Shown: positions 35,599 through 49,300 of the stretch, piece after piece | Position numbering within the stretch: the first letter of the stretch is position 1 | Layout of the letters: each line of letters starts with the position of its first letter | Source: Centroberyx gerrardi | Taxonomy: Eukaryota; Chordata; Actinopteri; Beryciformes; Berycidae | Length of the DNA: 64,000 bases | Direction: 5' to 3' | NCBI RefSeq assembly: GCF_048128805.1 | Contig: NC_136000.1 | Coordinates: forward strand, 13,920,854 to 13,984,853 | Program-made: the position numbers and the translations under genes | The notes under the pieces: generated by a model | Told to the model about the DNA's origin: nothing | Seen by the model: the letters and a program-made list of their open reading frames with translations, nothing else | Databases searched by the model: none

Positions 35599-38139
35599 AT
35601 ACTACAAGTGTTGCTGGAGTTTTGACCTTTTTAGACCTTTTTCCCTTCTCCATGCACCTTGGAAGTAGGTGAAGTTGTGCCAGAAACCCCTACTCCCATT
35701 GTAAGAGGAAGGAAGTGTTTGGAAGAGGTTTGTAATGTTAATTCATAATGTCTATGTTTTATCTATATTTGTTAACAGAACATATTTAAAATAATGAGAT
35801 CAAAACTTCTCATCAAATCAATGGGCATGAAGTCAGCTTTTTACCAAAACAACGTTGGACAGATTACATTCCACAATATATGGATATGTGAAATAATCTC
35901 ATCTGACACTCGCATCTGATGACAAGACTCGTGAAATACTGGTGCAAATTGCTAGGAAACATACAGTATTATGTTTCCCTGGGTAAGGTTGTCATTAAGG
36001 TCTACAAAGGTGAAAATCTGTTCTCTGGCATATAGTCACGACAGTCTTCTCCCTCGCCCAGAGATGTAGAGAGAAAGAGATGGTGTCTCTATTATAGGTG
36101 ATGATATTAAATATATGGAGGATCTAGAAAAATGAATAGCTTTTTCATATCTACAATATGCCTGTGCCTTGATAAGCTGAAATTAAGTTATCCAATTTCA
36201 TACCCATTGCCAGACACCTAAATAATCTCTTTTGTATGTGTAGAAGAGTCAATTCTATCCTGACCTTTTTTTTTTCTCTTCATCTTCCTTTCTCACTGAA
36301 CAAGGGTTGACAAGTTCTTGTCGTTCCTGGCCGGTTGGAGAGAGACCCAACAAAAGAGCCCTTGTTTGAGACTTACCCCTGTCAGACAGCGCACTTTGAT
36401 ATTAAAAACTCTGGCGAGGGGGGAGGAGAGTTAGAGGAGGGAGGGAGGAGGGGAGCAGTGGGGGAAAGATGAAAAGGATGAAAACAAACTCCTACTGTCT
36501 CCTAAGCCTATGTCTGTAGGTGTAACCTCATAATGGACGCACAAATATTTGTCCAGTCAAAACAAAATAAAACAGCTCTTTGACTCTGTATGTAGTAAGT
36601 CTGATCAGTCTCCACCAATGTGTCTCTAGCTTGTCCTGCTGTAACAACCACCTGCCTATTCTCTCGTATTCTCCAACAGTGATCACATTGACACACGGGG
36701 CCTCTCTTCAGACATGAGTGCTGAACAGGCCTCTTAGGCTGGACTGGAGCCATTGCCAGAGGGAAGAAATCCCCTGATACTGTACCTCACTGACTGAGGC
36801 TGTGCCAGCGACCTGAAATACTAGCAGATGCCTGGTTGTGCCCAAAAACGTGTGTGTGCCAGCAAAAATAAACCAGCATTGAGGACCAAATTTACCTTGC
36901 CCTCAGTTTAAACCTATACCCAAGAGTGAGAGCTGGCATGAGAGTTCAAGACTGCAGTGTGGATTCCTGGAGAAAAACTGAACTTTCACACTGGAGGACC
37001 ATGGGACATAAAACACATTACAAAAATATGAATTTCATTACATCTCTCACAAACATATAATTCAACCAGAATCAGCAGAGCCCAGTAAAGGCCTCTTTTC
37101 AATTTGCAGCTTGCTCTGGGGCAACGGAGGAACGAACAGCAGCAACACACAGATACGTCTGTACACTTTCCAAGCAGGAGTGACAAGCTACAGCATGTCA
37201 GCCATTCAGGAAGAATGTAGAAGCAAGTGTAATGAGGATTTTCTCTTTTTTTTCTTGCAAGGCGCCTGCTATCCTGCTTATCCTGATTTTGAGGAGCCCT
37301 GAGGGCAGTTATTACAGCATTTATATTAATTCCCCTGAATTGCTTCATTTTGTTCATACAGGCCAGAGAAAAATCTCAAGCAATTAGAGGAATGCTAGCG
37401 GAGAGAGGAGATGTACTCTGCAAAAACATTTGCTCAGTGATGGCGTACGCATACAGACCGCATTGATCTGCGTGCTACTGGAAGGGCTTTATATTGTACA
37501 TGGTGAGGGCATTGTTGTCCTAATGATGATGAGATCCCAGGTTGTCTGCTGTATGGAGGCCCAGTGTGCTGCTACTCTCGCTGAGGCTGACCTGGCTCCA
37601 GTAGCTGGGGGCTCATTCCTATTAGGGATTGTTGGCCATGTTAATGGCTGTAAGAACATCATCAGACCCGTCAGCTCTGACAGGCTGCCGCCACTCGTAC
37701 CTGCTGCCACAGGCGAGGGGATGGGCGCTCACATAAATCTGCCCAGGAATCCGTGAGAACCACACCATCGCGCGCAGCAATAATAACTGACAAGAGCAGC
37801 ACAGACAACAAAGCAAGTGTACCTGGCTCACCTCCTGCCACTCTGAATTCACCTCAACAAGCATAAGCTGGTGTAGAAGGAAAACCTATCTGAAACTGAA
37901 TGCATGTAACACATCCAGGTATTCTGTATTGATCAACATGATGGATTACAGCAGCGGGAACATCCATCCATGCAGTGGTGGTGGAGGGCCAGTCAAATGA
38001 AGCTTTGACAGAAGAGGCAGATTAAGACCTGCTGCATTAGTTTTAATGTCGGGAATCCCCCCTTCTTTTCTGAAATTCTCTGCTCTCTACCTTTTTTGCC
38101 TGTTTAACTCTTCTCTGCCCTTCAGTTTCTCTCCCACCT

Positions 38140-38169
38140 GCATTTTCTGTAATTTTCTACAGAAAATGC
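38140..38169. repeat. Perfect 12-bp hairpin, 6-base loop
   Basis: Arms GCATTTTCTGTA and TACAGAAAATGC around loop ATTTTC, in a pyrimidine-rich context. Confidence 0.8.
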
Positions 38170-38739
38170 GTTCTCCCTCCACCCTATCTGCTTCTCTCGA
38201 TCTTCCATCCCCTGTCTTTCTCCCGTCTGCTCCTCTCCCTCTCTCCGCCTCTCCCCTGCTCTCTTACAGCGAGGTGCTGACAGAAGTTAGCATTCACAAT
38301 CTTTCTGTTAAGGCTTTAACAGGAGCCAGATGAAAGACAGCAGCAGATTAAGATGTTAAACAGCCTCATATGGGATGGCACGGGACAAGTGAGGCAGTTG
38401 GGGCTGGAGTGCTATGGAAATGGAGACAAACAAAGGCCCAGGAATGTCAGATGGAGATCATGTTGCACGGCCCTCGAGGAATAAGACGTGTTATTAACAC
38501 TGGCTGCTCTCGTTGGCTGGGAAGCCCTCAGGGGACGCTTATGTTCTCAAGGGACCCCCTGGCCCCACAAAAGCACTGAGCTTAGGGACAGCATATCACA
38601 CCATTCCCCTGTTCTGGACACTCATAGACACTCACTACCTAACCGCTATCGAGCCGCCTGCAGAATGGATTAGGTCCCGAGCTTCTGTAGTTTGGTGAAG
38701 TTTGATGCAGTGTAGTTTGCTGTTTGATAAACATTTATG

Positions 38740-38865
38740 GTTTTTTTTTAAGATTCTTTTTTGGGCTTTTTCGCCTTTATTTTATAGTTCAAAGTAGAGA
38801 AAGACAGGGAAGATTAGGAGATAGAGGGGGATGACATGCGACAAAGCTCTTGGGACCCCAACCTA
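38740..38865 (-). mobile_element. tRNA-derived SINE, copy D (head truncated)
   Basis: Minus strand: body TTTGTCGCATGTCATCCCCC, CTATCTCC, CCCTGTCTTTCTC and an AAATAAAGGCGAAAAAGCCC tail match the other copies. The tRNA-like head is missing or diverged after CAAGAG. Confidence 0.65.
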
Positions 38866-41800
38866 AGCAAATGCAAAGATGCTAACAACATTTAGCTGCG
38901 TTACCAAATTGTCAGTTGATTGTTACTTATATGAAACAAGCGATAAATCACTGCTGGGAGGTATTGTGTTGCTGATCCATAGCATTGAGCAGAGGAGCCA
39001 ACAATTCCTGGCCATAGGCCACTCCTCTGCTGCAACAATGTTGGCAAAGAGGTGAGTATTGGATGTACAGTTACACTGGGCTGGGCTGCCAAGTCTGACG
39101 TATACTTGCACTGGCTAATACTATGTTGTTCCATAAACCTTATAAAGTAACTGTCAGGAGATAACATCCTGAATATGGATTTTAACATCTAAGCCAATCT
39201 CATAGCCCATAAAATATCCTATGTAGGGTTGTAGGGTTGTAAATGTGTTGCACATAATTAGTATTTTCACATTGTTCACAAAAGTGTCCCTAAGACTAAA
39301 AGTGTGATGAAGCAGAAACAATACATCCACAGTACTGAACTTAGAGACATAATTCAAGTTAATAAATTTGTATTGCAACCAGTGTTTGAAACAAAGGAAG
39401 CATCACTTAAATCTAATTAGTGATTTACTTTCGCCTCATTTTACTTGTACAGCCAAGTTCAAACACAGTGAAATAAACACTATTGTTAAAATAATGAAAA
39501 CCACTGTGTGGCTGGACTGGTATCCATATCTCTCTTCCCATTAAAATCACAACAGAATAACTGAACAATTACACAGACAAGTCAGTTTTGTTTAGCAAGG
39601 CTTTAACATTGAAATAAAATGCCCCGGCACAACAGTCCTGCAGGCACCAGGAGCAGTTAAAAGCTGCAGTGGTTTCCCTCACTGGATTCCATAGCATTTC
39701 AAGGGCACCAGCTCTCTTTTTGCTCTTTTGGACTCCCACCCACCCTCTGAGCTGATTGTGAACGGCATGCACAGAGTAACGAGCACTCGGTTTGATTTGG
39801 AGAGCCGACTGCTTTCTACATCTGTGTGTGTTTTTCCCTGCATCTCGGGCGTGAATATGAAACATTAACTGTTTTTACTGTTCGCTCCTGTGTTTAGTTT
39901 GATCGGTGGCTGTATGACACGTTAGATGTGTGATGGAATGTAATGTGTTCATTTTGACACGTCGTTTTGAGCTGCTCAGGTTGAATGAAACAAACACGCA
40001 CTCAGAGGCTCACACACAAACACATGCACGTGTACACGCATGCGCATACACATACAAACATGCACACACGCATATGCACACTTATGCACGTGTACAAACA
40101 CACACACATACACACACACACGTACACACATTCCAGGCCCCCACTGGCACTCATACGCTCAGCAGGTATGTCAGTGTGGAGACAGGCTGTGGTGTGTGCC
40201 CCTGGAATGCGAAACCTGACCTCTGGGCTGGAATTTGAGCCTCCTCACTCATCTCCACTCTTCTTAGAGATACGCTCCAAAAGCCCTCTCATAACTGGGC
40301 CTCGCACTGCCCAGCAGAGTACTTAAACAGCTAAATAAAGTCATCTTCAACCACTGATGATTCCGTTTATCTCTTGCATCTGCTAAATGGCTAAATGAAG
40401 ATAAGAAATCTTAGAACGCACTCAAAACAAAACAACCACCAAGAGGACCGCATTTCTGATTCAACCCATCTACCGGGAAAAGGAAAGATGAATTCTATGA
40501 GGAAGCAGGAAGAATGAAGCAGCTTTTAAGTAAACTGCAGCCAGCAAAGAGAGCGTGAGCGGACCTGAGCGGGAGTCGTCAGACCTTCAAACATGCAGCC
40601 TGAAAGAGACGGGGCTCCAGCGCAGGCAGAGACAACAGAACAGAACCAGCGACGTGGACATCTCGGCTCCTGAGGAGAGGAGGAAGAAAGCCCACATGGT
40701 TGAGCCTAACCGCCCCAGCAGCTCCAGCCGCCCCATCAGCCCCAGTCCACAGAACCACCAGCATCGCAGGCCAAACCTCAGACTGGAAGCTTGGAAGGCA
40801 AAGCAGTGTGACTGCATTTCCTGAGTCCACCCCATTTAAACTCACAATATGGAACATATTAGGAGCCCTGCAGAAAAAAAAAGGGGGCCGCGTTCCTAGA
40901 TCTTCTCTTTTACAGCCCTTTTGGAAAAAAAAAAAAAAAAAAACTCAGTCAGACTTCTAAGAGGACAAACTGGGCCTATGGAAAAAAAGTTGTTGAGTTC
41001 TTGGCTAGATCAATGAGCATGACATACTTTAATACATAGGATTACTTTTCAAAACATATGTGAGACTCAGTGTTAAGTGGATGTATTTGGTATTACTTAG
41101 TAGAAAGTAAAAAACTGATTGTAAAGTATGAAACTGATCCATAATAGGTTCTCTCAATGGGTCAAAAGTTCCAAATATCTACAAGCAGACACAACCATGT
41201 AGGTATACAAACATATCTGTCATCACCAGTGCAAAACTACATTCATGTGCTATTGCCTCACAATTTAGCTAGAGGTGTCTGATGGGATTTGATTATAAGC
41301 CCATAAGGCAACTTTATTAACAGCTGGTATAAATTATAGGGATCTTTGACACAATATCACACAGAACACTACAAACACAGCTTTTCCTTCTTATCAATAA
41401 AGCTCCTCGTACAGAAAGAAAAGGAGAATACTCTAGAATATCCAAGAATGTAATTCTAGCTGTGTCTGCAGTGAATGGAGTCTTGTCCCCTGGTAGGGGT
41501 TAATTGAAAGAGGAATGCCTTTCTGATTTTAAGTGAGAAAGCTGTCCTTGGTTAGATTTCGGGCAGAGAAACGCAGAGCAGCGTTCTGCCTGTTTGCAGT
41601 TAAAAGAGAAGCCTGTGTTCAGTCAGGTTGAGTGTGTCATAGTAAAGTTAGAGTGTGACTTCACTCTGCCAGCCTCGGCCTCTGCCTTGTAACAACAGCC
41701 TGCAAACAAATGACACTCCACAGCACAGGGTTTACAGAAAACCTTTTGCAGCGACATACATCGGTTGAGAAAAGGAATGTAAAACACGCTTATTCTTTTC

Positions 41801-44800
41801 TAAATGGATTAAAAATTTGACAAAATGCCTTCGATATACCTGAACGCCATAACAAGGACCATTGTACTCCCTTCATCCAAAGAGACATAGGAGTTGGACA
41901 AGGGGAGGTGGAGATAGGCTGTTGATAAATGCTGTCAGAATTGAGCCTAAGGTTGTATGCGTGTGTGTGTGTGTGTGTGTGTCCATGTGCGTGTGCTCAC
42001 ACTGTGGCATTCTTTTAACCTCTGTGGAAACTCACTAAAATAAATCCTTTTCGTACGTCAGAGAGGCCCCTGTGCACCCTGTAATTACTGAAGGGAGGGT
42101 GGGATCTGTAGAGGAGCATCAGGACTGGGCTGCTTTTGGCTTCTGAAAAACCACCTAAATGCTTACTCAATGGTCTGTTACAGGCTCAGTTAGAGGCTTG
42201 CAGCACAGTAGCAGAATCATGGTAGGTCATTGAAAACATACAAAACAAAAATGCAGCGCTGCTTTGTGGACTGTAACACACAAGATGGCCTGCCTGATAA
42301 TGAAAGAAATCACTAATAAACAAAGCCACAGGAGAAGCATTTTGAAAAAAAAAAAAATCATCTTTCTTCTCAGCCTTACCTCCGCCTGTGATCTCTGCAA
42401 AATGTACTAGAGGAATAAAAAAGTTGTCAATCAGTCATTATCCAAACACCTTGCGCGTACACACAAACACACACCTACGCAGACAAAGACACGCACAACC
42501 CACACCAAAGCACATCAATAGGCACATCAATCGCACCACTTCTGATTCACGGCGCTAAATTCAGCCTATTAGGTGGAAAAACACCCAAAAGGAAAAAGTC
42601 TCCCTTCCCAGCCTGCCCTGCGTGCTGGCCCATAATCCCCCCTGAGAGCGTGGATCCCCTGTGCGCTGGCATGTGTCAGCACGCCCAGTAAGTGGCGAGC
42701 ATGGCGGCTGCGAGGAGCCGTAATTAACACCCTCAGCCAAGGTGAGAAGACTTCCGTGGGCCTACGCTCATGAGAGAGAGAGAGCAGGAAGTGTTTCAGG
42801 CGCTCTGTGTAATCTCTCTGCGTTCAAAGGTGCTATTACTTCACTGTGTTTTTACTGGGGCCAGATGTGCGGGATGGGGTCATCAAATGGAGTGAGTAGT
42901 AGCAAGCTGCAGTAGTCCCACAGCTGCCTGTTTGAAACCACCTAATAGCTCTTCAATACTGATTCTGTCTCTCTTGCCTCATCCCTCATTAGCACAGTCA
43001 TGTGAACAGCCAAGTTGAAATGGGTTTTGTTTGTGATTATTTTCTGTCAGTTACTAGGAGCGGTTTATTAGCAAGGTGTCAAAGGAACCCAAAATTAAAG
43101 AGGGCACGCCTCCTTGTATGTTTTGCCTGTGCACACCTTCCGTCGAGGAGAAAGAGATGAATTTAGTGACTTGATGTTAATCATCAGAGAGACCAAGAAT
43201 CTGCTGTTGCCAATTGTGAACACGGAGAACTAGGCCTTAGGAGAGAGAGGCTTACAGACAAGAATCTACAGTCTATGGAATGTACTGAGGCTTTGGCAGG
43301 ACAGAAGCCATAATAACAGGGTTTCGAAACTCTGAGCTTTAAAAAGCAGTTGTCCACATACAGGCTCACAGAGAGACTCGACACACAGAAATGCTCACAA
43401 ATGCAGATATGCCCACATGCAGCATTTCTGTATCACACACACACAGCGCTTCATGTTTGTCTTGTGAAAAGTAGCTACTGCGTTGTTTTCTCTCTTCCAT
43501 CCGTTTCCAATCACGGCAGCTCTGCAACTACAGCACAGTATGTCATAAACAGTGGAACAAAATGGCGGCTTGGTTTTTTGGGCACAGAGCGACAGACTTT
43601 TTCAGAAATGATTGAGGGCTGCAGCCTGCTAATCAATACCATTCCTGAGCTCATGGAGCATACAAAGCTGCTTACATGGCTTTTCCCTTCTCTCCTCCAT
43701 CTTGCCCAGAGTTACAGTACCGCTGCCACAACTATTCCAACTGTGGAGCAGAGCAGAGCAGGCGCCTTCCCAGAGATGCAGCTAGATGTGTAGTGTCGCT
43801 TGGTCTCTACCCAGCCCCGTCTAATTAGGCCCCCTCTCATACCCTCTGTGGTGGCTTGTGTAATCTGCCCACTATGTGTCTTAGCTCCTCGCCACCCCAT
43901 ATAATTGTCTGCCAGTTCCTCTCCAGTGGTGATGTGGGCCCTTTTCCCATAACAGAGACACAAAGGAGAGGGATAATGGCCCCCAGTTGCAGGGAAGAGA
44001 GCAGAGGCAGAGACAGAGGCGGAGTGGAGCCACTCCTCTCTGCTGTTTGAACTCCACACAGTCTTGGCTCCAGACAGACAGCAGGCCTGGAGGAGGCTGT
44101 CTGAGCCTTTATGGAGGAGGGGAAGGACAGAGACGCTGCACTCAGCAGCCAGACCTCCTCTAAGATGATGCACTCCCAATAGGAAAATAGTCTTTTCTAC
44201 AGAAAATATGACTACTTATCATAAAAGAGGCCTCTATTCATTGTGCCTTTCAGCTCAAAGCACATTGCTAACATACATCTTTAAAAGCTCATCCAACAGT
44301 TTTATTACTTCTAATAAAAAGCCTGATGATCTCTTAGAGAAGAACTCCTTTTAAAACACATCATATCCTTGTAACTGTACAGTTCAGCACTCATTAGACT
44401 AGAATCAGAGTGTTACTGAATGACTCTATTGCTGAATGTTGGCAGAGACCTATATGCCCCCCCCCTCACTACCACCACCACCAATCTGACAACCCAACAC
44501 CAGCAATTATGAAGGAAGCCAGCTAAACCACATCCACCTTGGCTGTAGTTTTTAAGATTCCAGTAGGCTTGTAAAACTTCTTGGTTTCTGTGCATACATT
44601 CCAATATCACTGTGGCGGCTTCAGGCTGCCGCATCCCTGGTCAATTATAACAACGTCCATTGTGAGAGGAGCCGGCAGTGGAGACGAGACCTGCGACCAC
44701 TGGCCAAGGATGTTGTGCTGGAGTAGGACCTCCTGACTGCTGAGCCAGTTCCCTAAAGACCCTGGAAAGTAGTTTCATCAATTCCTCCTACACTGTCCTC

Positions 44801-45440
44801 CACTGTGTCCTCTCAACCCTTACCACCGGGGCTCCTTAGGACCTCAAGGACATCTGGTTCAGTTGAGCTAGCTTGTCTGATAACAGCTTTCATAAAGGAG
44901 ATTTGGTAATGACCTGTGCCTGACATTGAAGATGTCAATGAAGTATCAATATCATCCTTGTTATAATGGACAGTGGTATCTGCTGAGTATGTTCTTTAGC
45001 TCTTAAATGGCTGCCACTACTGCAGAGCTTATTCTACTCTTTAATGACACGTTGTTAACATCCAGCCATTCCTGGCCAACAACAGCGAAGTGGTCCCTCG
45101 TGCCATTTCCTGCTTGGAAGAAGTGAGTAGGACAAGTTCATCTCTGATCTTTCTGTCATCTGTGCCCCAGATTGTTGACTGGGAGAACACCTGGAGCATC
45201 TCCACCCTTGGCATGAACACCAAATGCAACACAAGGACATATACTGTTACTATAATGTACTGCGGTGTGCTGTGACTTGTGCCAGTTTGAAATTGCACAT
45301 TATCCTTTCAGAATAATAAAAACAGGTAGGGCAAGGAATATTGGTATCTGGTTGGTACAGGCAAAGGTGTCAAGCTGTGATACTGAATGTGTTGCAATGG
45401 TAAACAAAGAGCTAATGATACAGACCAAGCAAAGAGAAAT
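38866..45440. other. smad3-smad6 intergenic, smad6-proximal part
   Basis: No gene recognised. Contains a CA-rich block (about 40013-40130), a poly(A) stretch near 40925-40942 and a (GT)n tract at 41961-41982. Complex, moderately GC-rich sequence near 42.6-42.8 kb could be regulatory, but nothing specific is demonstrable. Confidence 0.55.
41961..41982. repeat. (GT)n microsatellite
   Basis: Eleven GT units. Confidence 0.95.
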
Positions 45441-45799
45441 ATTATGCGAATACTTTATTATCAATGTGTGAATGGTGTTAGCTTTTTGTCTGGATATTAA
45501 TAGTATATGAAAACTATACACCAAATCCAGGCTCATCCTAATTTTGCTGTATAATTTCTCAAATTGGTATTGAAAGATTCTTTATCTTTATATATATTTA
45601 TATATATAATATATATAAGCCAAAGTGCATTTTCCGTTTTTTTCCTCTTGTCCATATACACATTGCACCATACATAAATAATTACATTGTAAAAATGACT
45701 CCGTATTTACAAGTATAATATATATTTCATATAATATATAAAACTTTATATTAAATCTAGGTAGATGATATTTGGGATAGTTTGTGGGGTCCGTCTGTG
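45441..45799 (-). other. smad6: smad6 3' UTR (proximal end)
   Basis: Very A/T-rich sequence after the smad6 stop, with TA-rich runs (45588-45618). A minus-strand AATAAA lies at 45459-45454; a more distal signal cannot be excluded. Confidence 0.45.
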
Positions 45800-46341
45800 T
45801 TATCTATGGTTGTTGAGGAGGATCTCCAGCCAGCAGGGGCAGGAGGTGATGAACTGTCTTGAGTAGCAGGGGCCCCAGCCCTTAGCGAAGCTGATGCGCA
45901 CACTGTTGGGGTCATAGGGTCCGTCCAGGAGGTCAGCCTCTGTGGTGTGCCTCAGGAGGCACGAACGCTCATAGTCAAACACCTTGATGGAGTAGCCCGG
46001 CATCACCTTGCGCACCACCAGCGTCCTGCTGCTGGGCACGTCTAGGGTGGGGGAGTTGACGAATATGGGATGCTCACTGCGGTTATAAGCCCAAACGCCG
46101 TCGGGCTCTTTGCTCAGGAGGATGCCGTAGCCGATTTTGCCTCGCGTGCGCTGAACGGTGCTGCTGCGGTGTTCCAGGTTGAGCTGGCCCAGGCAGAAGC
46201 CCGTGCCCTGAGGTAGATCATAGAAGATGCTGACGGAGTGCTCGTACACTGTGTAGAGGCGGCCCACACGCGTGCGGTGCTCCCAGTACGCCACGTTACA
46301 CCAGTGGCTCTGCTTAGGGGCATCAGGCGACATACTGGCAT
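45800..46341 (-). CDS. smad6: smad6 last coding exon (MH2 domain)
   Basis: 542 bp, acceptor CCCCCAG at the 46342 side, stop TAA at 45802-45800. It encodes the entire MH2 domain in a single exon, as in the SMAD6 and SMAD7 genes, whereas the smad3 MH2 in this window is split over four exons. The first two bases complete a split Asp codon (G|AT) with the preceding exon. Confidence 0.96.
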
Positions 46342-49300
46342 CTGGGGGAGACACAGAAAGAGAGAGGGGGATGCTCATTAAACAAAACATAAACAAAAGC
46401 AAACAGGCCTAGTAAAAAGGAAGGCTTAAGTTTAAAGGGATTAGCTATCTCTTTTTATTGTTCGGAGCAGATGGCCACACTATAAATACTGAAGGAGGCA
46501 TTGTATTGAAATCTAAGCCTTGTATAAATACGACTGCACGCACATCCATCCAACACACACACAGACACACAGGCTACTATAGATATCCTGGGGGTGGAGG
46601 GTGTTGTGAGGCCAAACTGAAGACCTGCACTTCCTCCCTCTGCCTCAGGAGGGCGCCACAGTGATCAAACAACACTGACCACCCTGTAGAGAGCCAGTCA
46701 CTGCTGCTCACACACACACTTTCAAAACAGATCCTGTTTACTAAAATGAATTTAGGATTACATTCAGTGATTCCATTGAAAATAGGCAAGTAAGCCCTTG
46801 ATGCAGCAGGTCAGGGCTAGATTGAGAATATACAGGCAGTTCTAACAACTTTCTGAAACGATCAGGCTTTAGTTTACTCACATTTTACACAAGTGACAGT
46901 GAGCAGTGCTTAAGAGGAAAAACTTTTTCACAGTGAAACAAAGTTGCCATCTCATTCCCAACCATCTCTCTCCAGTAAATCAGCTTGTTAATTCAGTTTT
47001 CATGGCTGCAGTCTGTGAACTCTTTTCAGTGACAGCCCTCAGCACTCCAAAGTGAGTTACTGCTCCCTAGGTAGACTTCTATCTTCACCATACTAAACAG
47101 ACACGCAGCGCTGCCGACTACTTTTAGAGGCTGCTCCAGTCCACACTGCTCACAGCCCTCGCACATTTCTCATAAAAACTGCGGTGAGGATGAGGAGAGC
47201 AGAGTGGCACAGAGAATTCCATGAGCTCACATCCGTCTCTTCACCCCTCACTCCTGGAGAATGGGGGTGCCTCTTTCCCCTCTTCCCTCGTCTTCCTCGC
47301 ATTCCAGAAGAGTGGGGGTGCAGGGCGAGGGCCAGGCAGGGGGTCCCCCTCCCCCCTCCTCCCCCTGCTGTGGGCCCAGGGACGGCATTCAGCTCCCTGA
47401 CAACTTAGCACAAGCCCGTGACCCGCTGACCCCCCAGCCTTCATGCTATCAGCTCCCATTAACTCACACACAGAGTGATGCCATTATTTTGCTTCAGAGA
47501 GTCTATTGGCACAGAGGATTTAAAGCCTGGGCCTGTGGCCCCATTCCTTTCAGTCTCTCTGCTCTCAGGGCTTAATGACCGCCCGCCCCATTAACAAACG
47601 CCTTTAAGGTGGAGCATCGCAGATCCACACAGCAACAAAATGCCTCACTCACCTCCCATGCAACTAAACCTTTCTGCTGAGTGACCCATACTAGTAAAGT
47701 TTATACAAAGATTAGCAAAAACGTTGACCAGACTTGCACAGACAAAACGCCTGCTGGTTCAAGGCTCTCTGTGTTGTGGAGATAGAGGGAGGGGGAGAGA
47801 GAGGCGGGAGTGAGAGAGTGAGTGAGTGGGGGGTGGGGGGGAGCTGCAGACAGGCTCTCTGTGTGTTTGCGCACACACTGATGGCTGAAATGACCCCCTC
47901 TCTTCAGGGGCCCCAACATGCATGTGCCATTAGTGAATTCCACACTCCGGCTCCTCCACTCTGAGCTCAGCTTTTACTGCAGCGCGGCTCGGCCACACAA
48001 AGAACTCAGCCTCAACTTGTTTATGGCCCTCTATTGTCTCAAATCAAATGGAGCCCACACATCAAGGTAAACTCACTTTGAAACTGTGCACACAAACACA
48101 AAAGACCAAATGGCTACCATCCCCTCCTTTTTAGATGGGAAGAATAAAGCAAAAACAATTTGGTCAATGGTATCTAGTTTTCACACGTAGCCTGGAAAGA
48201 AGGGAGCCAGTAAGACTGCGAGGACCAGGAAGAGGAATGAGCAGGACAAAGGTTAGAAATGTATCTAATGTTAAGCCTGAGCCTGAGGGAAGACAATGTG
48301 CGCACCATGAGCCAGGCCTTTTCCTGTCGCTCTGTTGTGTTAAGAGTCTACGTGTGCCTGTGCGCACATGTGTCTGTTTGGAGTGGGAAGAATATCAGCC
48401 AGTGTGTTTGTGTTTCTGTACTGAACTTGTGTGTTTTGGCTAGGGAGGGGGGGCACTGAGGCAAGGGCTCTGAGAGAAGAACTCATTAGGATCTCTTTAA
48501 CAAAACAGAGCTATCACCAATCGGCAGACTGTTTGGACACAATCACCACAGCAACTATGGCCCTCCACTCCAGAGATCAGACTGTCTGCCTCCTTCACTC
48601 CCTCCTTCTTTCTCTCTTTTACGAGAGCCATGTTTCCTCAGCCAAGTTTGTATTTTCCGCTAATGCCGACCTTTTTAAAAAATGAGATAAAAGAGAGTTA
48701 AGTCAAATTTAATCAATAGATTGGAGGCAGACCCAGGTAGGGGCCTTGAGCCAGGCCGAGGCTCAGACCAGAACCCAGAGTCAGATTGAGGCGGTGAAGG
48801 GAGGGTGTATAAGACCCTCCCTTCTGACCACAGCACAGACACCCGTCTCTCCTCTACTCCATGTTGGGCTTTCAGAGGGTCTGCTGAGGGCGGAGCCGTG
48901 AGGGGCTGGGAGCAATTACTGTGCTCTGCATCCATTTAACCCTGCCACCTTTTAACAGCTCCGTTTACCCATTAGAAAAGTAGCGCATGTTATTATTGTT
49001 ATTTTATTCTCAAAAGCCTCTCCTCTTAGTGTCAGTCTCAGAGCGGACGGACGCAGCCACAATATGGCCTCTACACTTCCTGTTCTACGGCCAGAGACAC
49101 TGATCTAAATAACACATGAAGGAGTTAATCAACTCTACATCCTTACATAACCAGGCTCAAAGTACTAGTAGCAAACAGTTGGAGATAACTGTACCTTAGT
49201 TACCTTAGATTATCTAGTCTACAGAGCGTTCCATGGCCAACAGGAAATATGTGGAATAAAGCAGCTACCAGTGATCTAACTATGTGATAAGCCTAATCTC

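Larger units (their letters stand above)
30451..38739. other. smad3-smad6 intergenic, central part
   Basis: No gene recognised. Several (TG)n tracts (31864-31918, 32204-32234, 33559-33603), a (TCCTC)n tract (32440-32486), and hairpins at 35558-35598 and 38140-38169. The stretch 37.0-37.75 kb is of higher complexity with a 108-codon plus-strand open frame (37430-37756), but has no splice or protein signature. Confidence 0.6.

Noticed and set aside
37430..37756. 108-codon plus-strand open frame in the intergenic region
   Set aside because: No homology recognised and no flanking splice or promoter signals. Kept only as part of a higher-complexity stretch.
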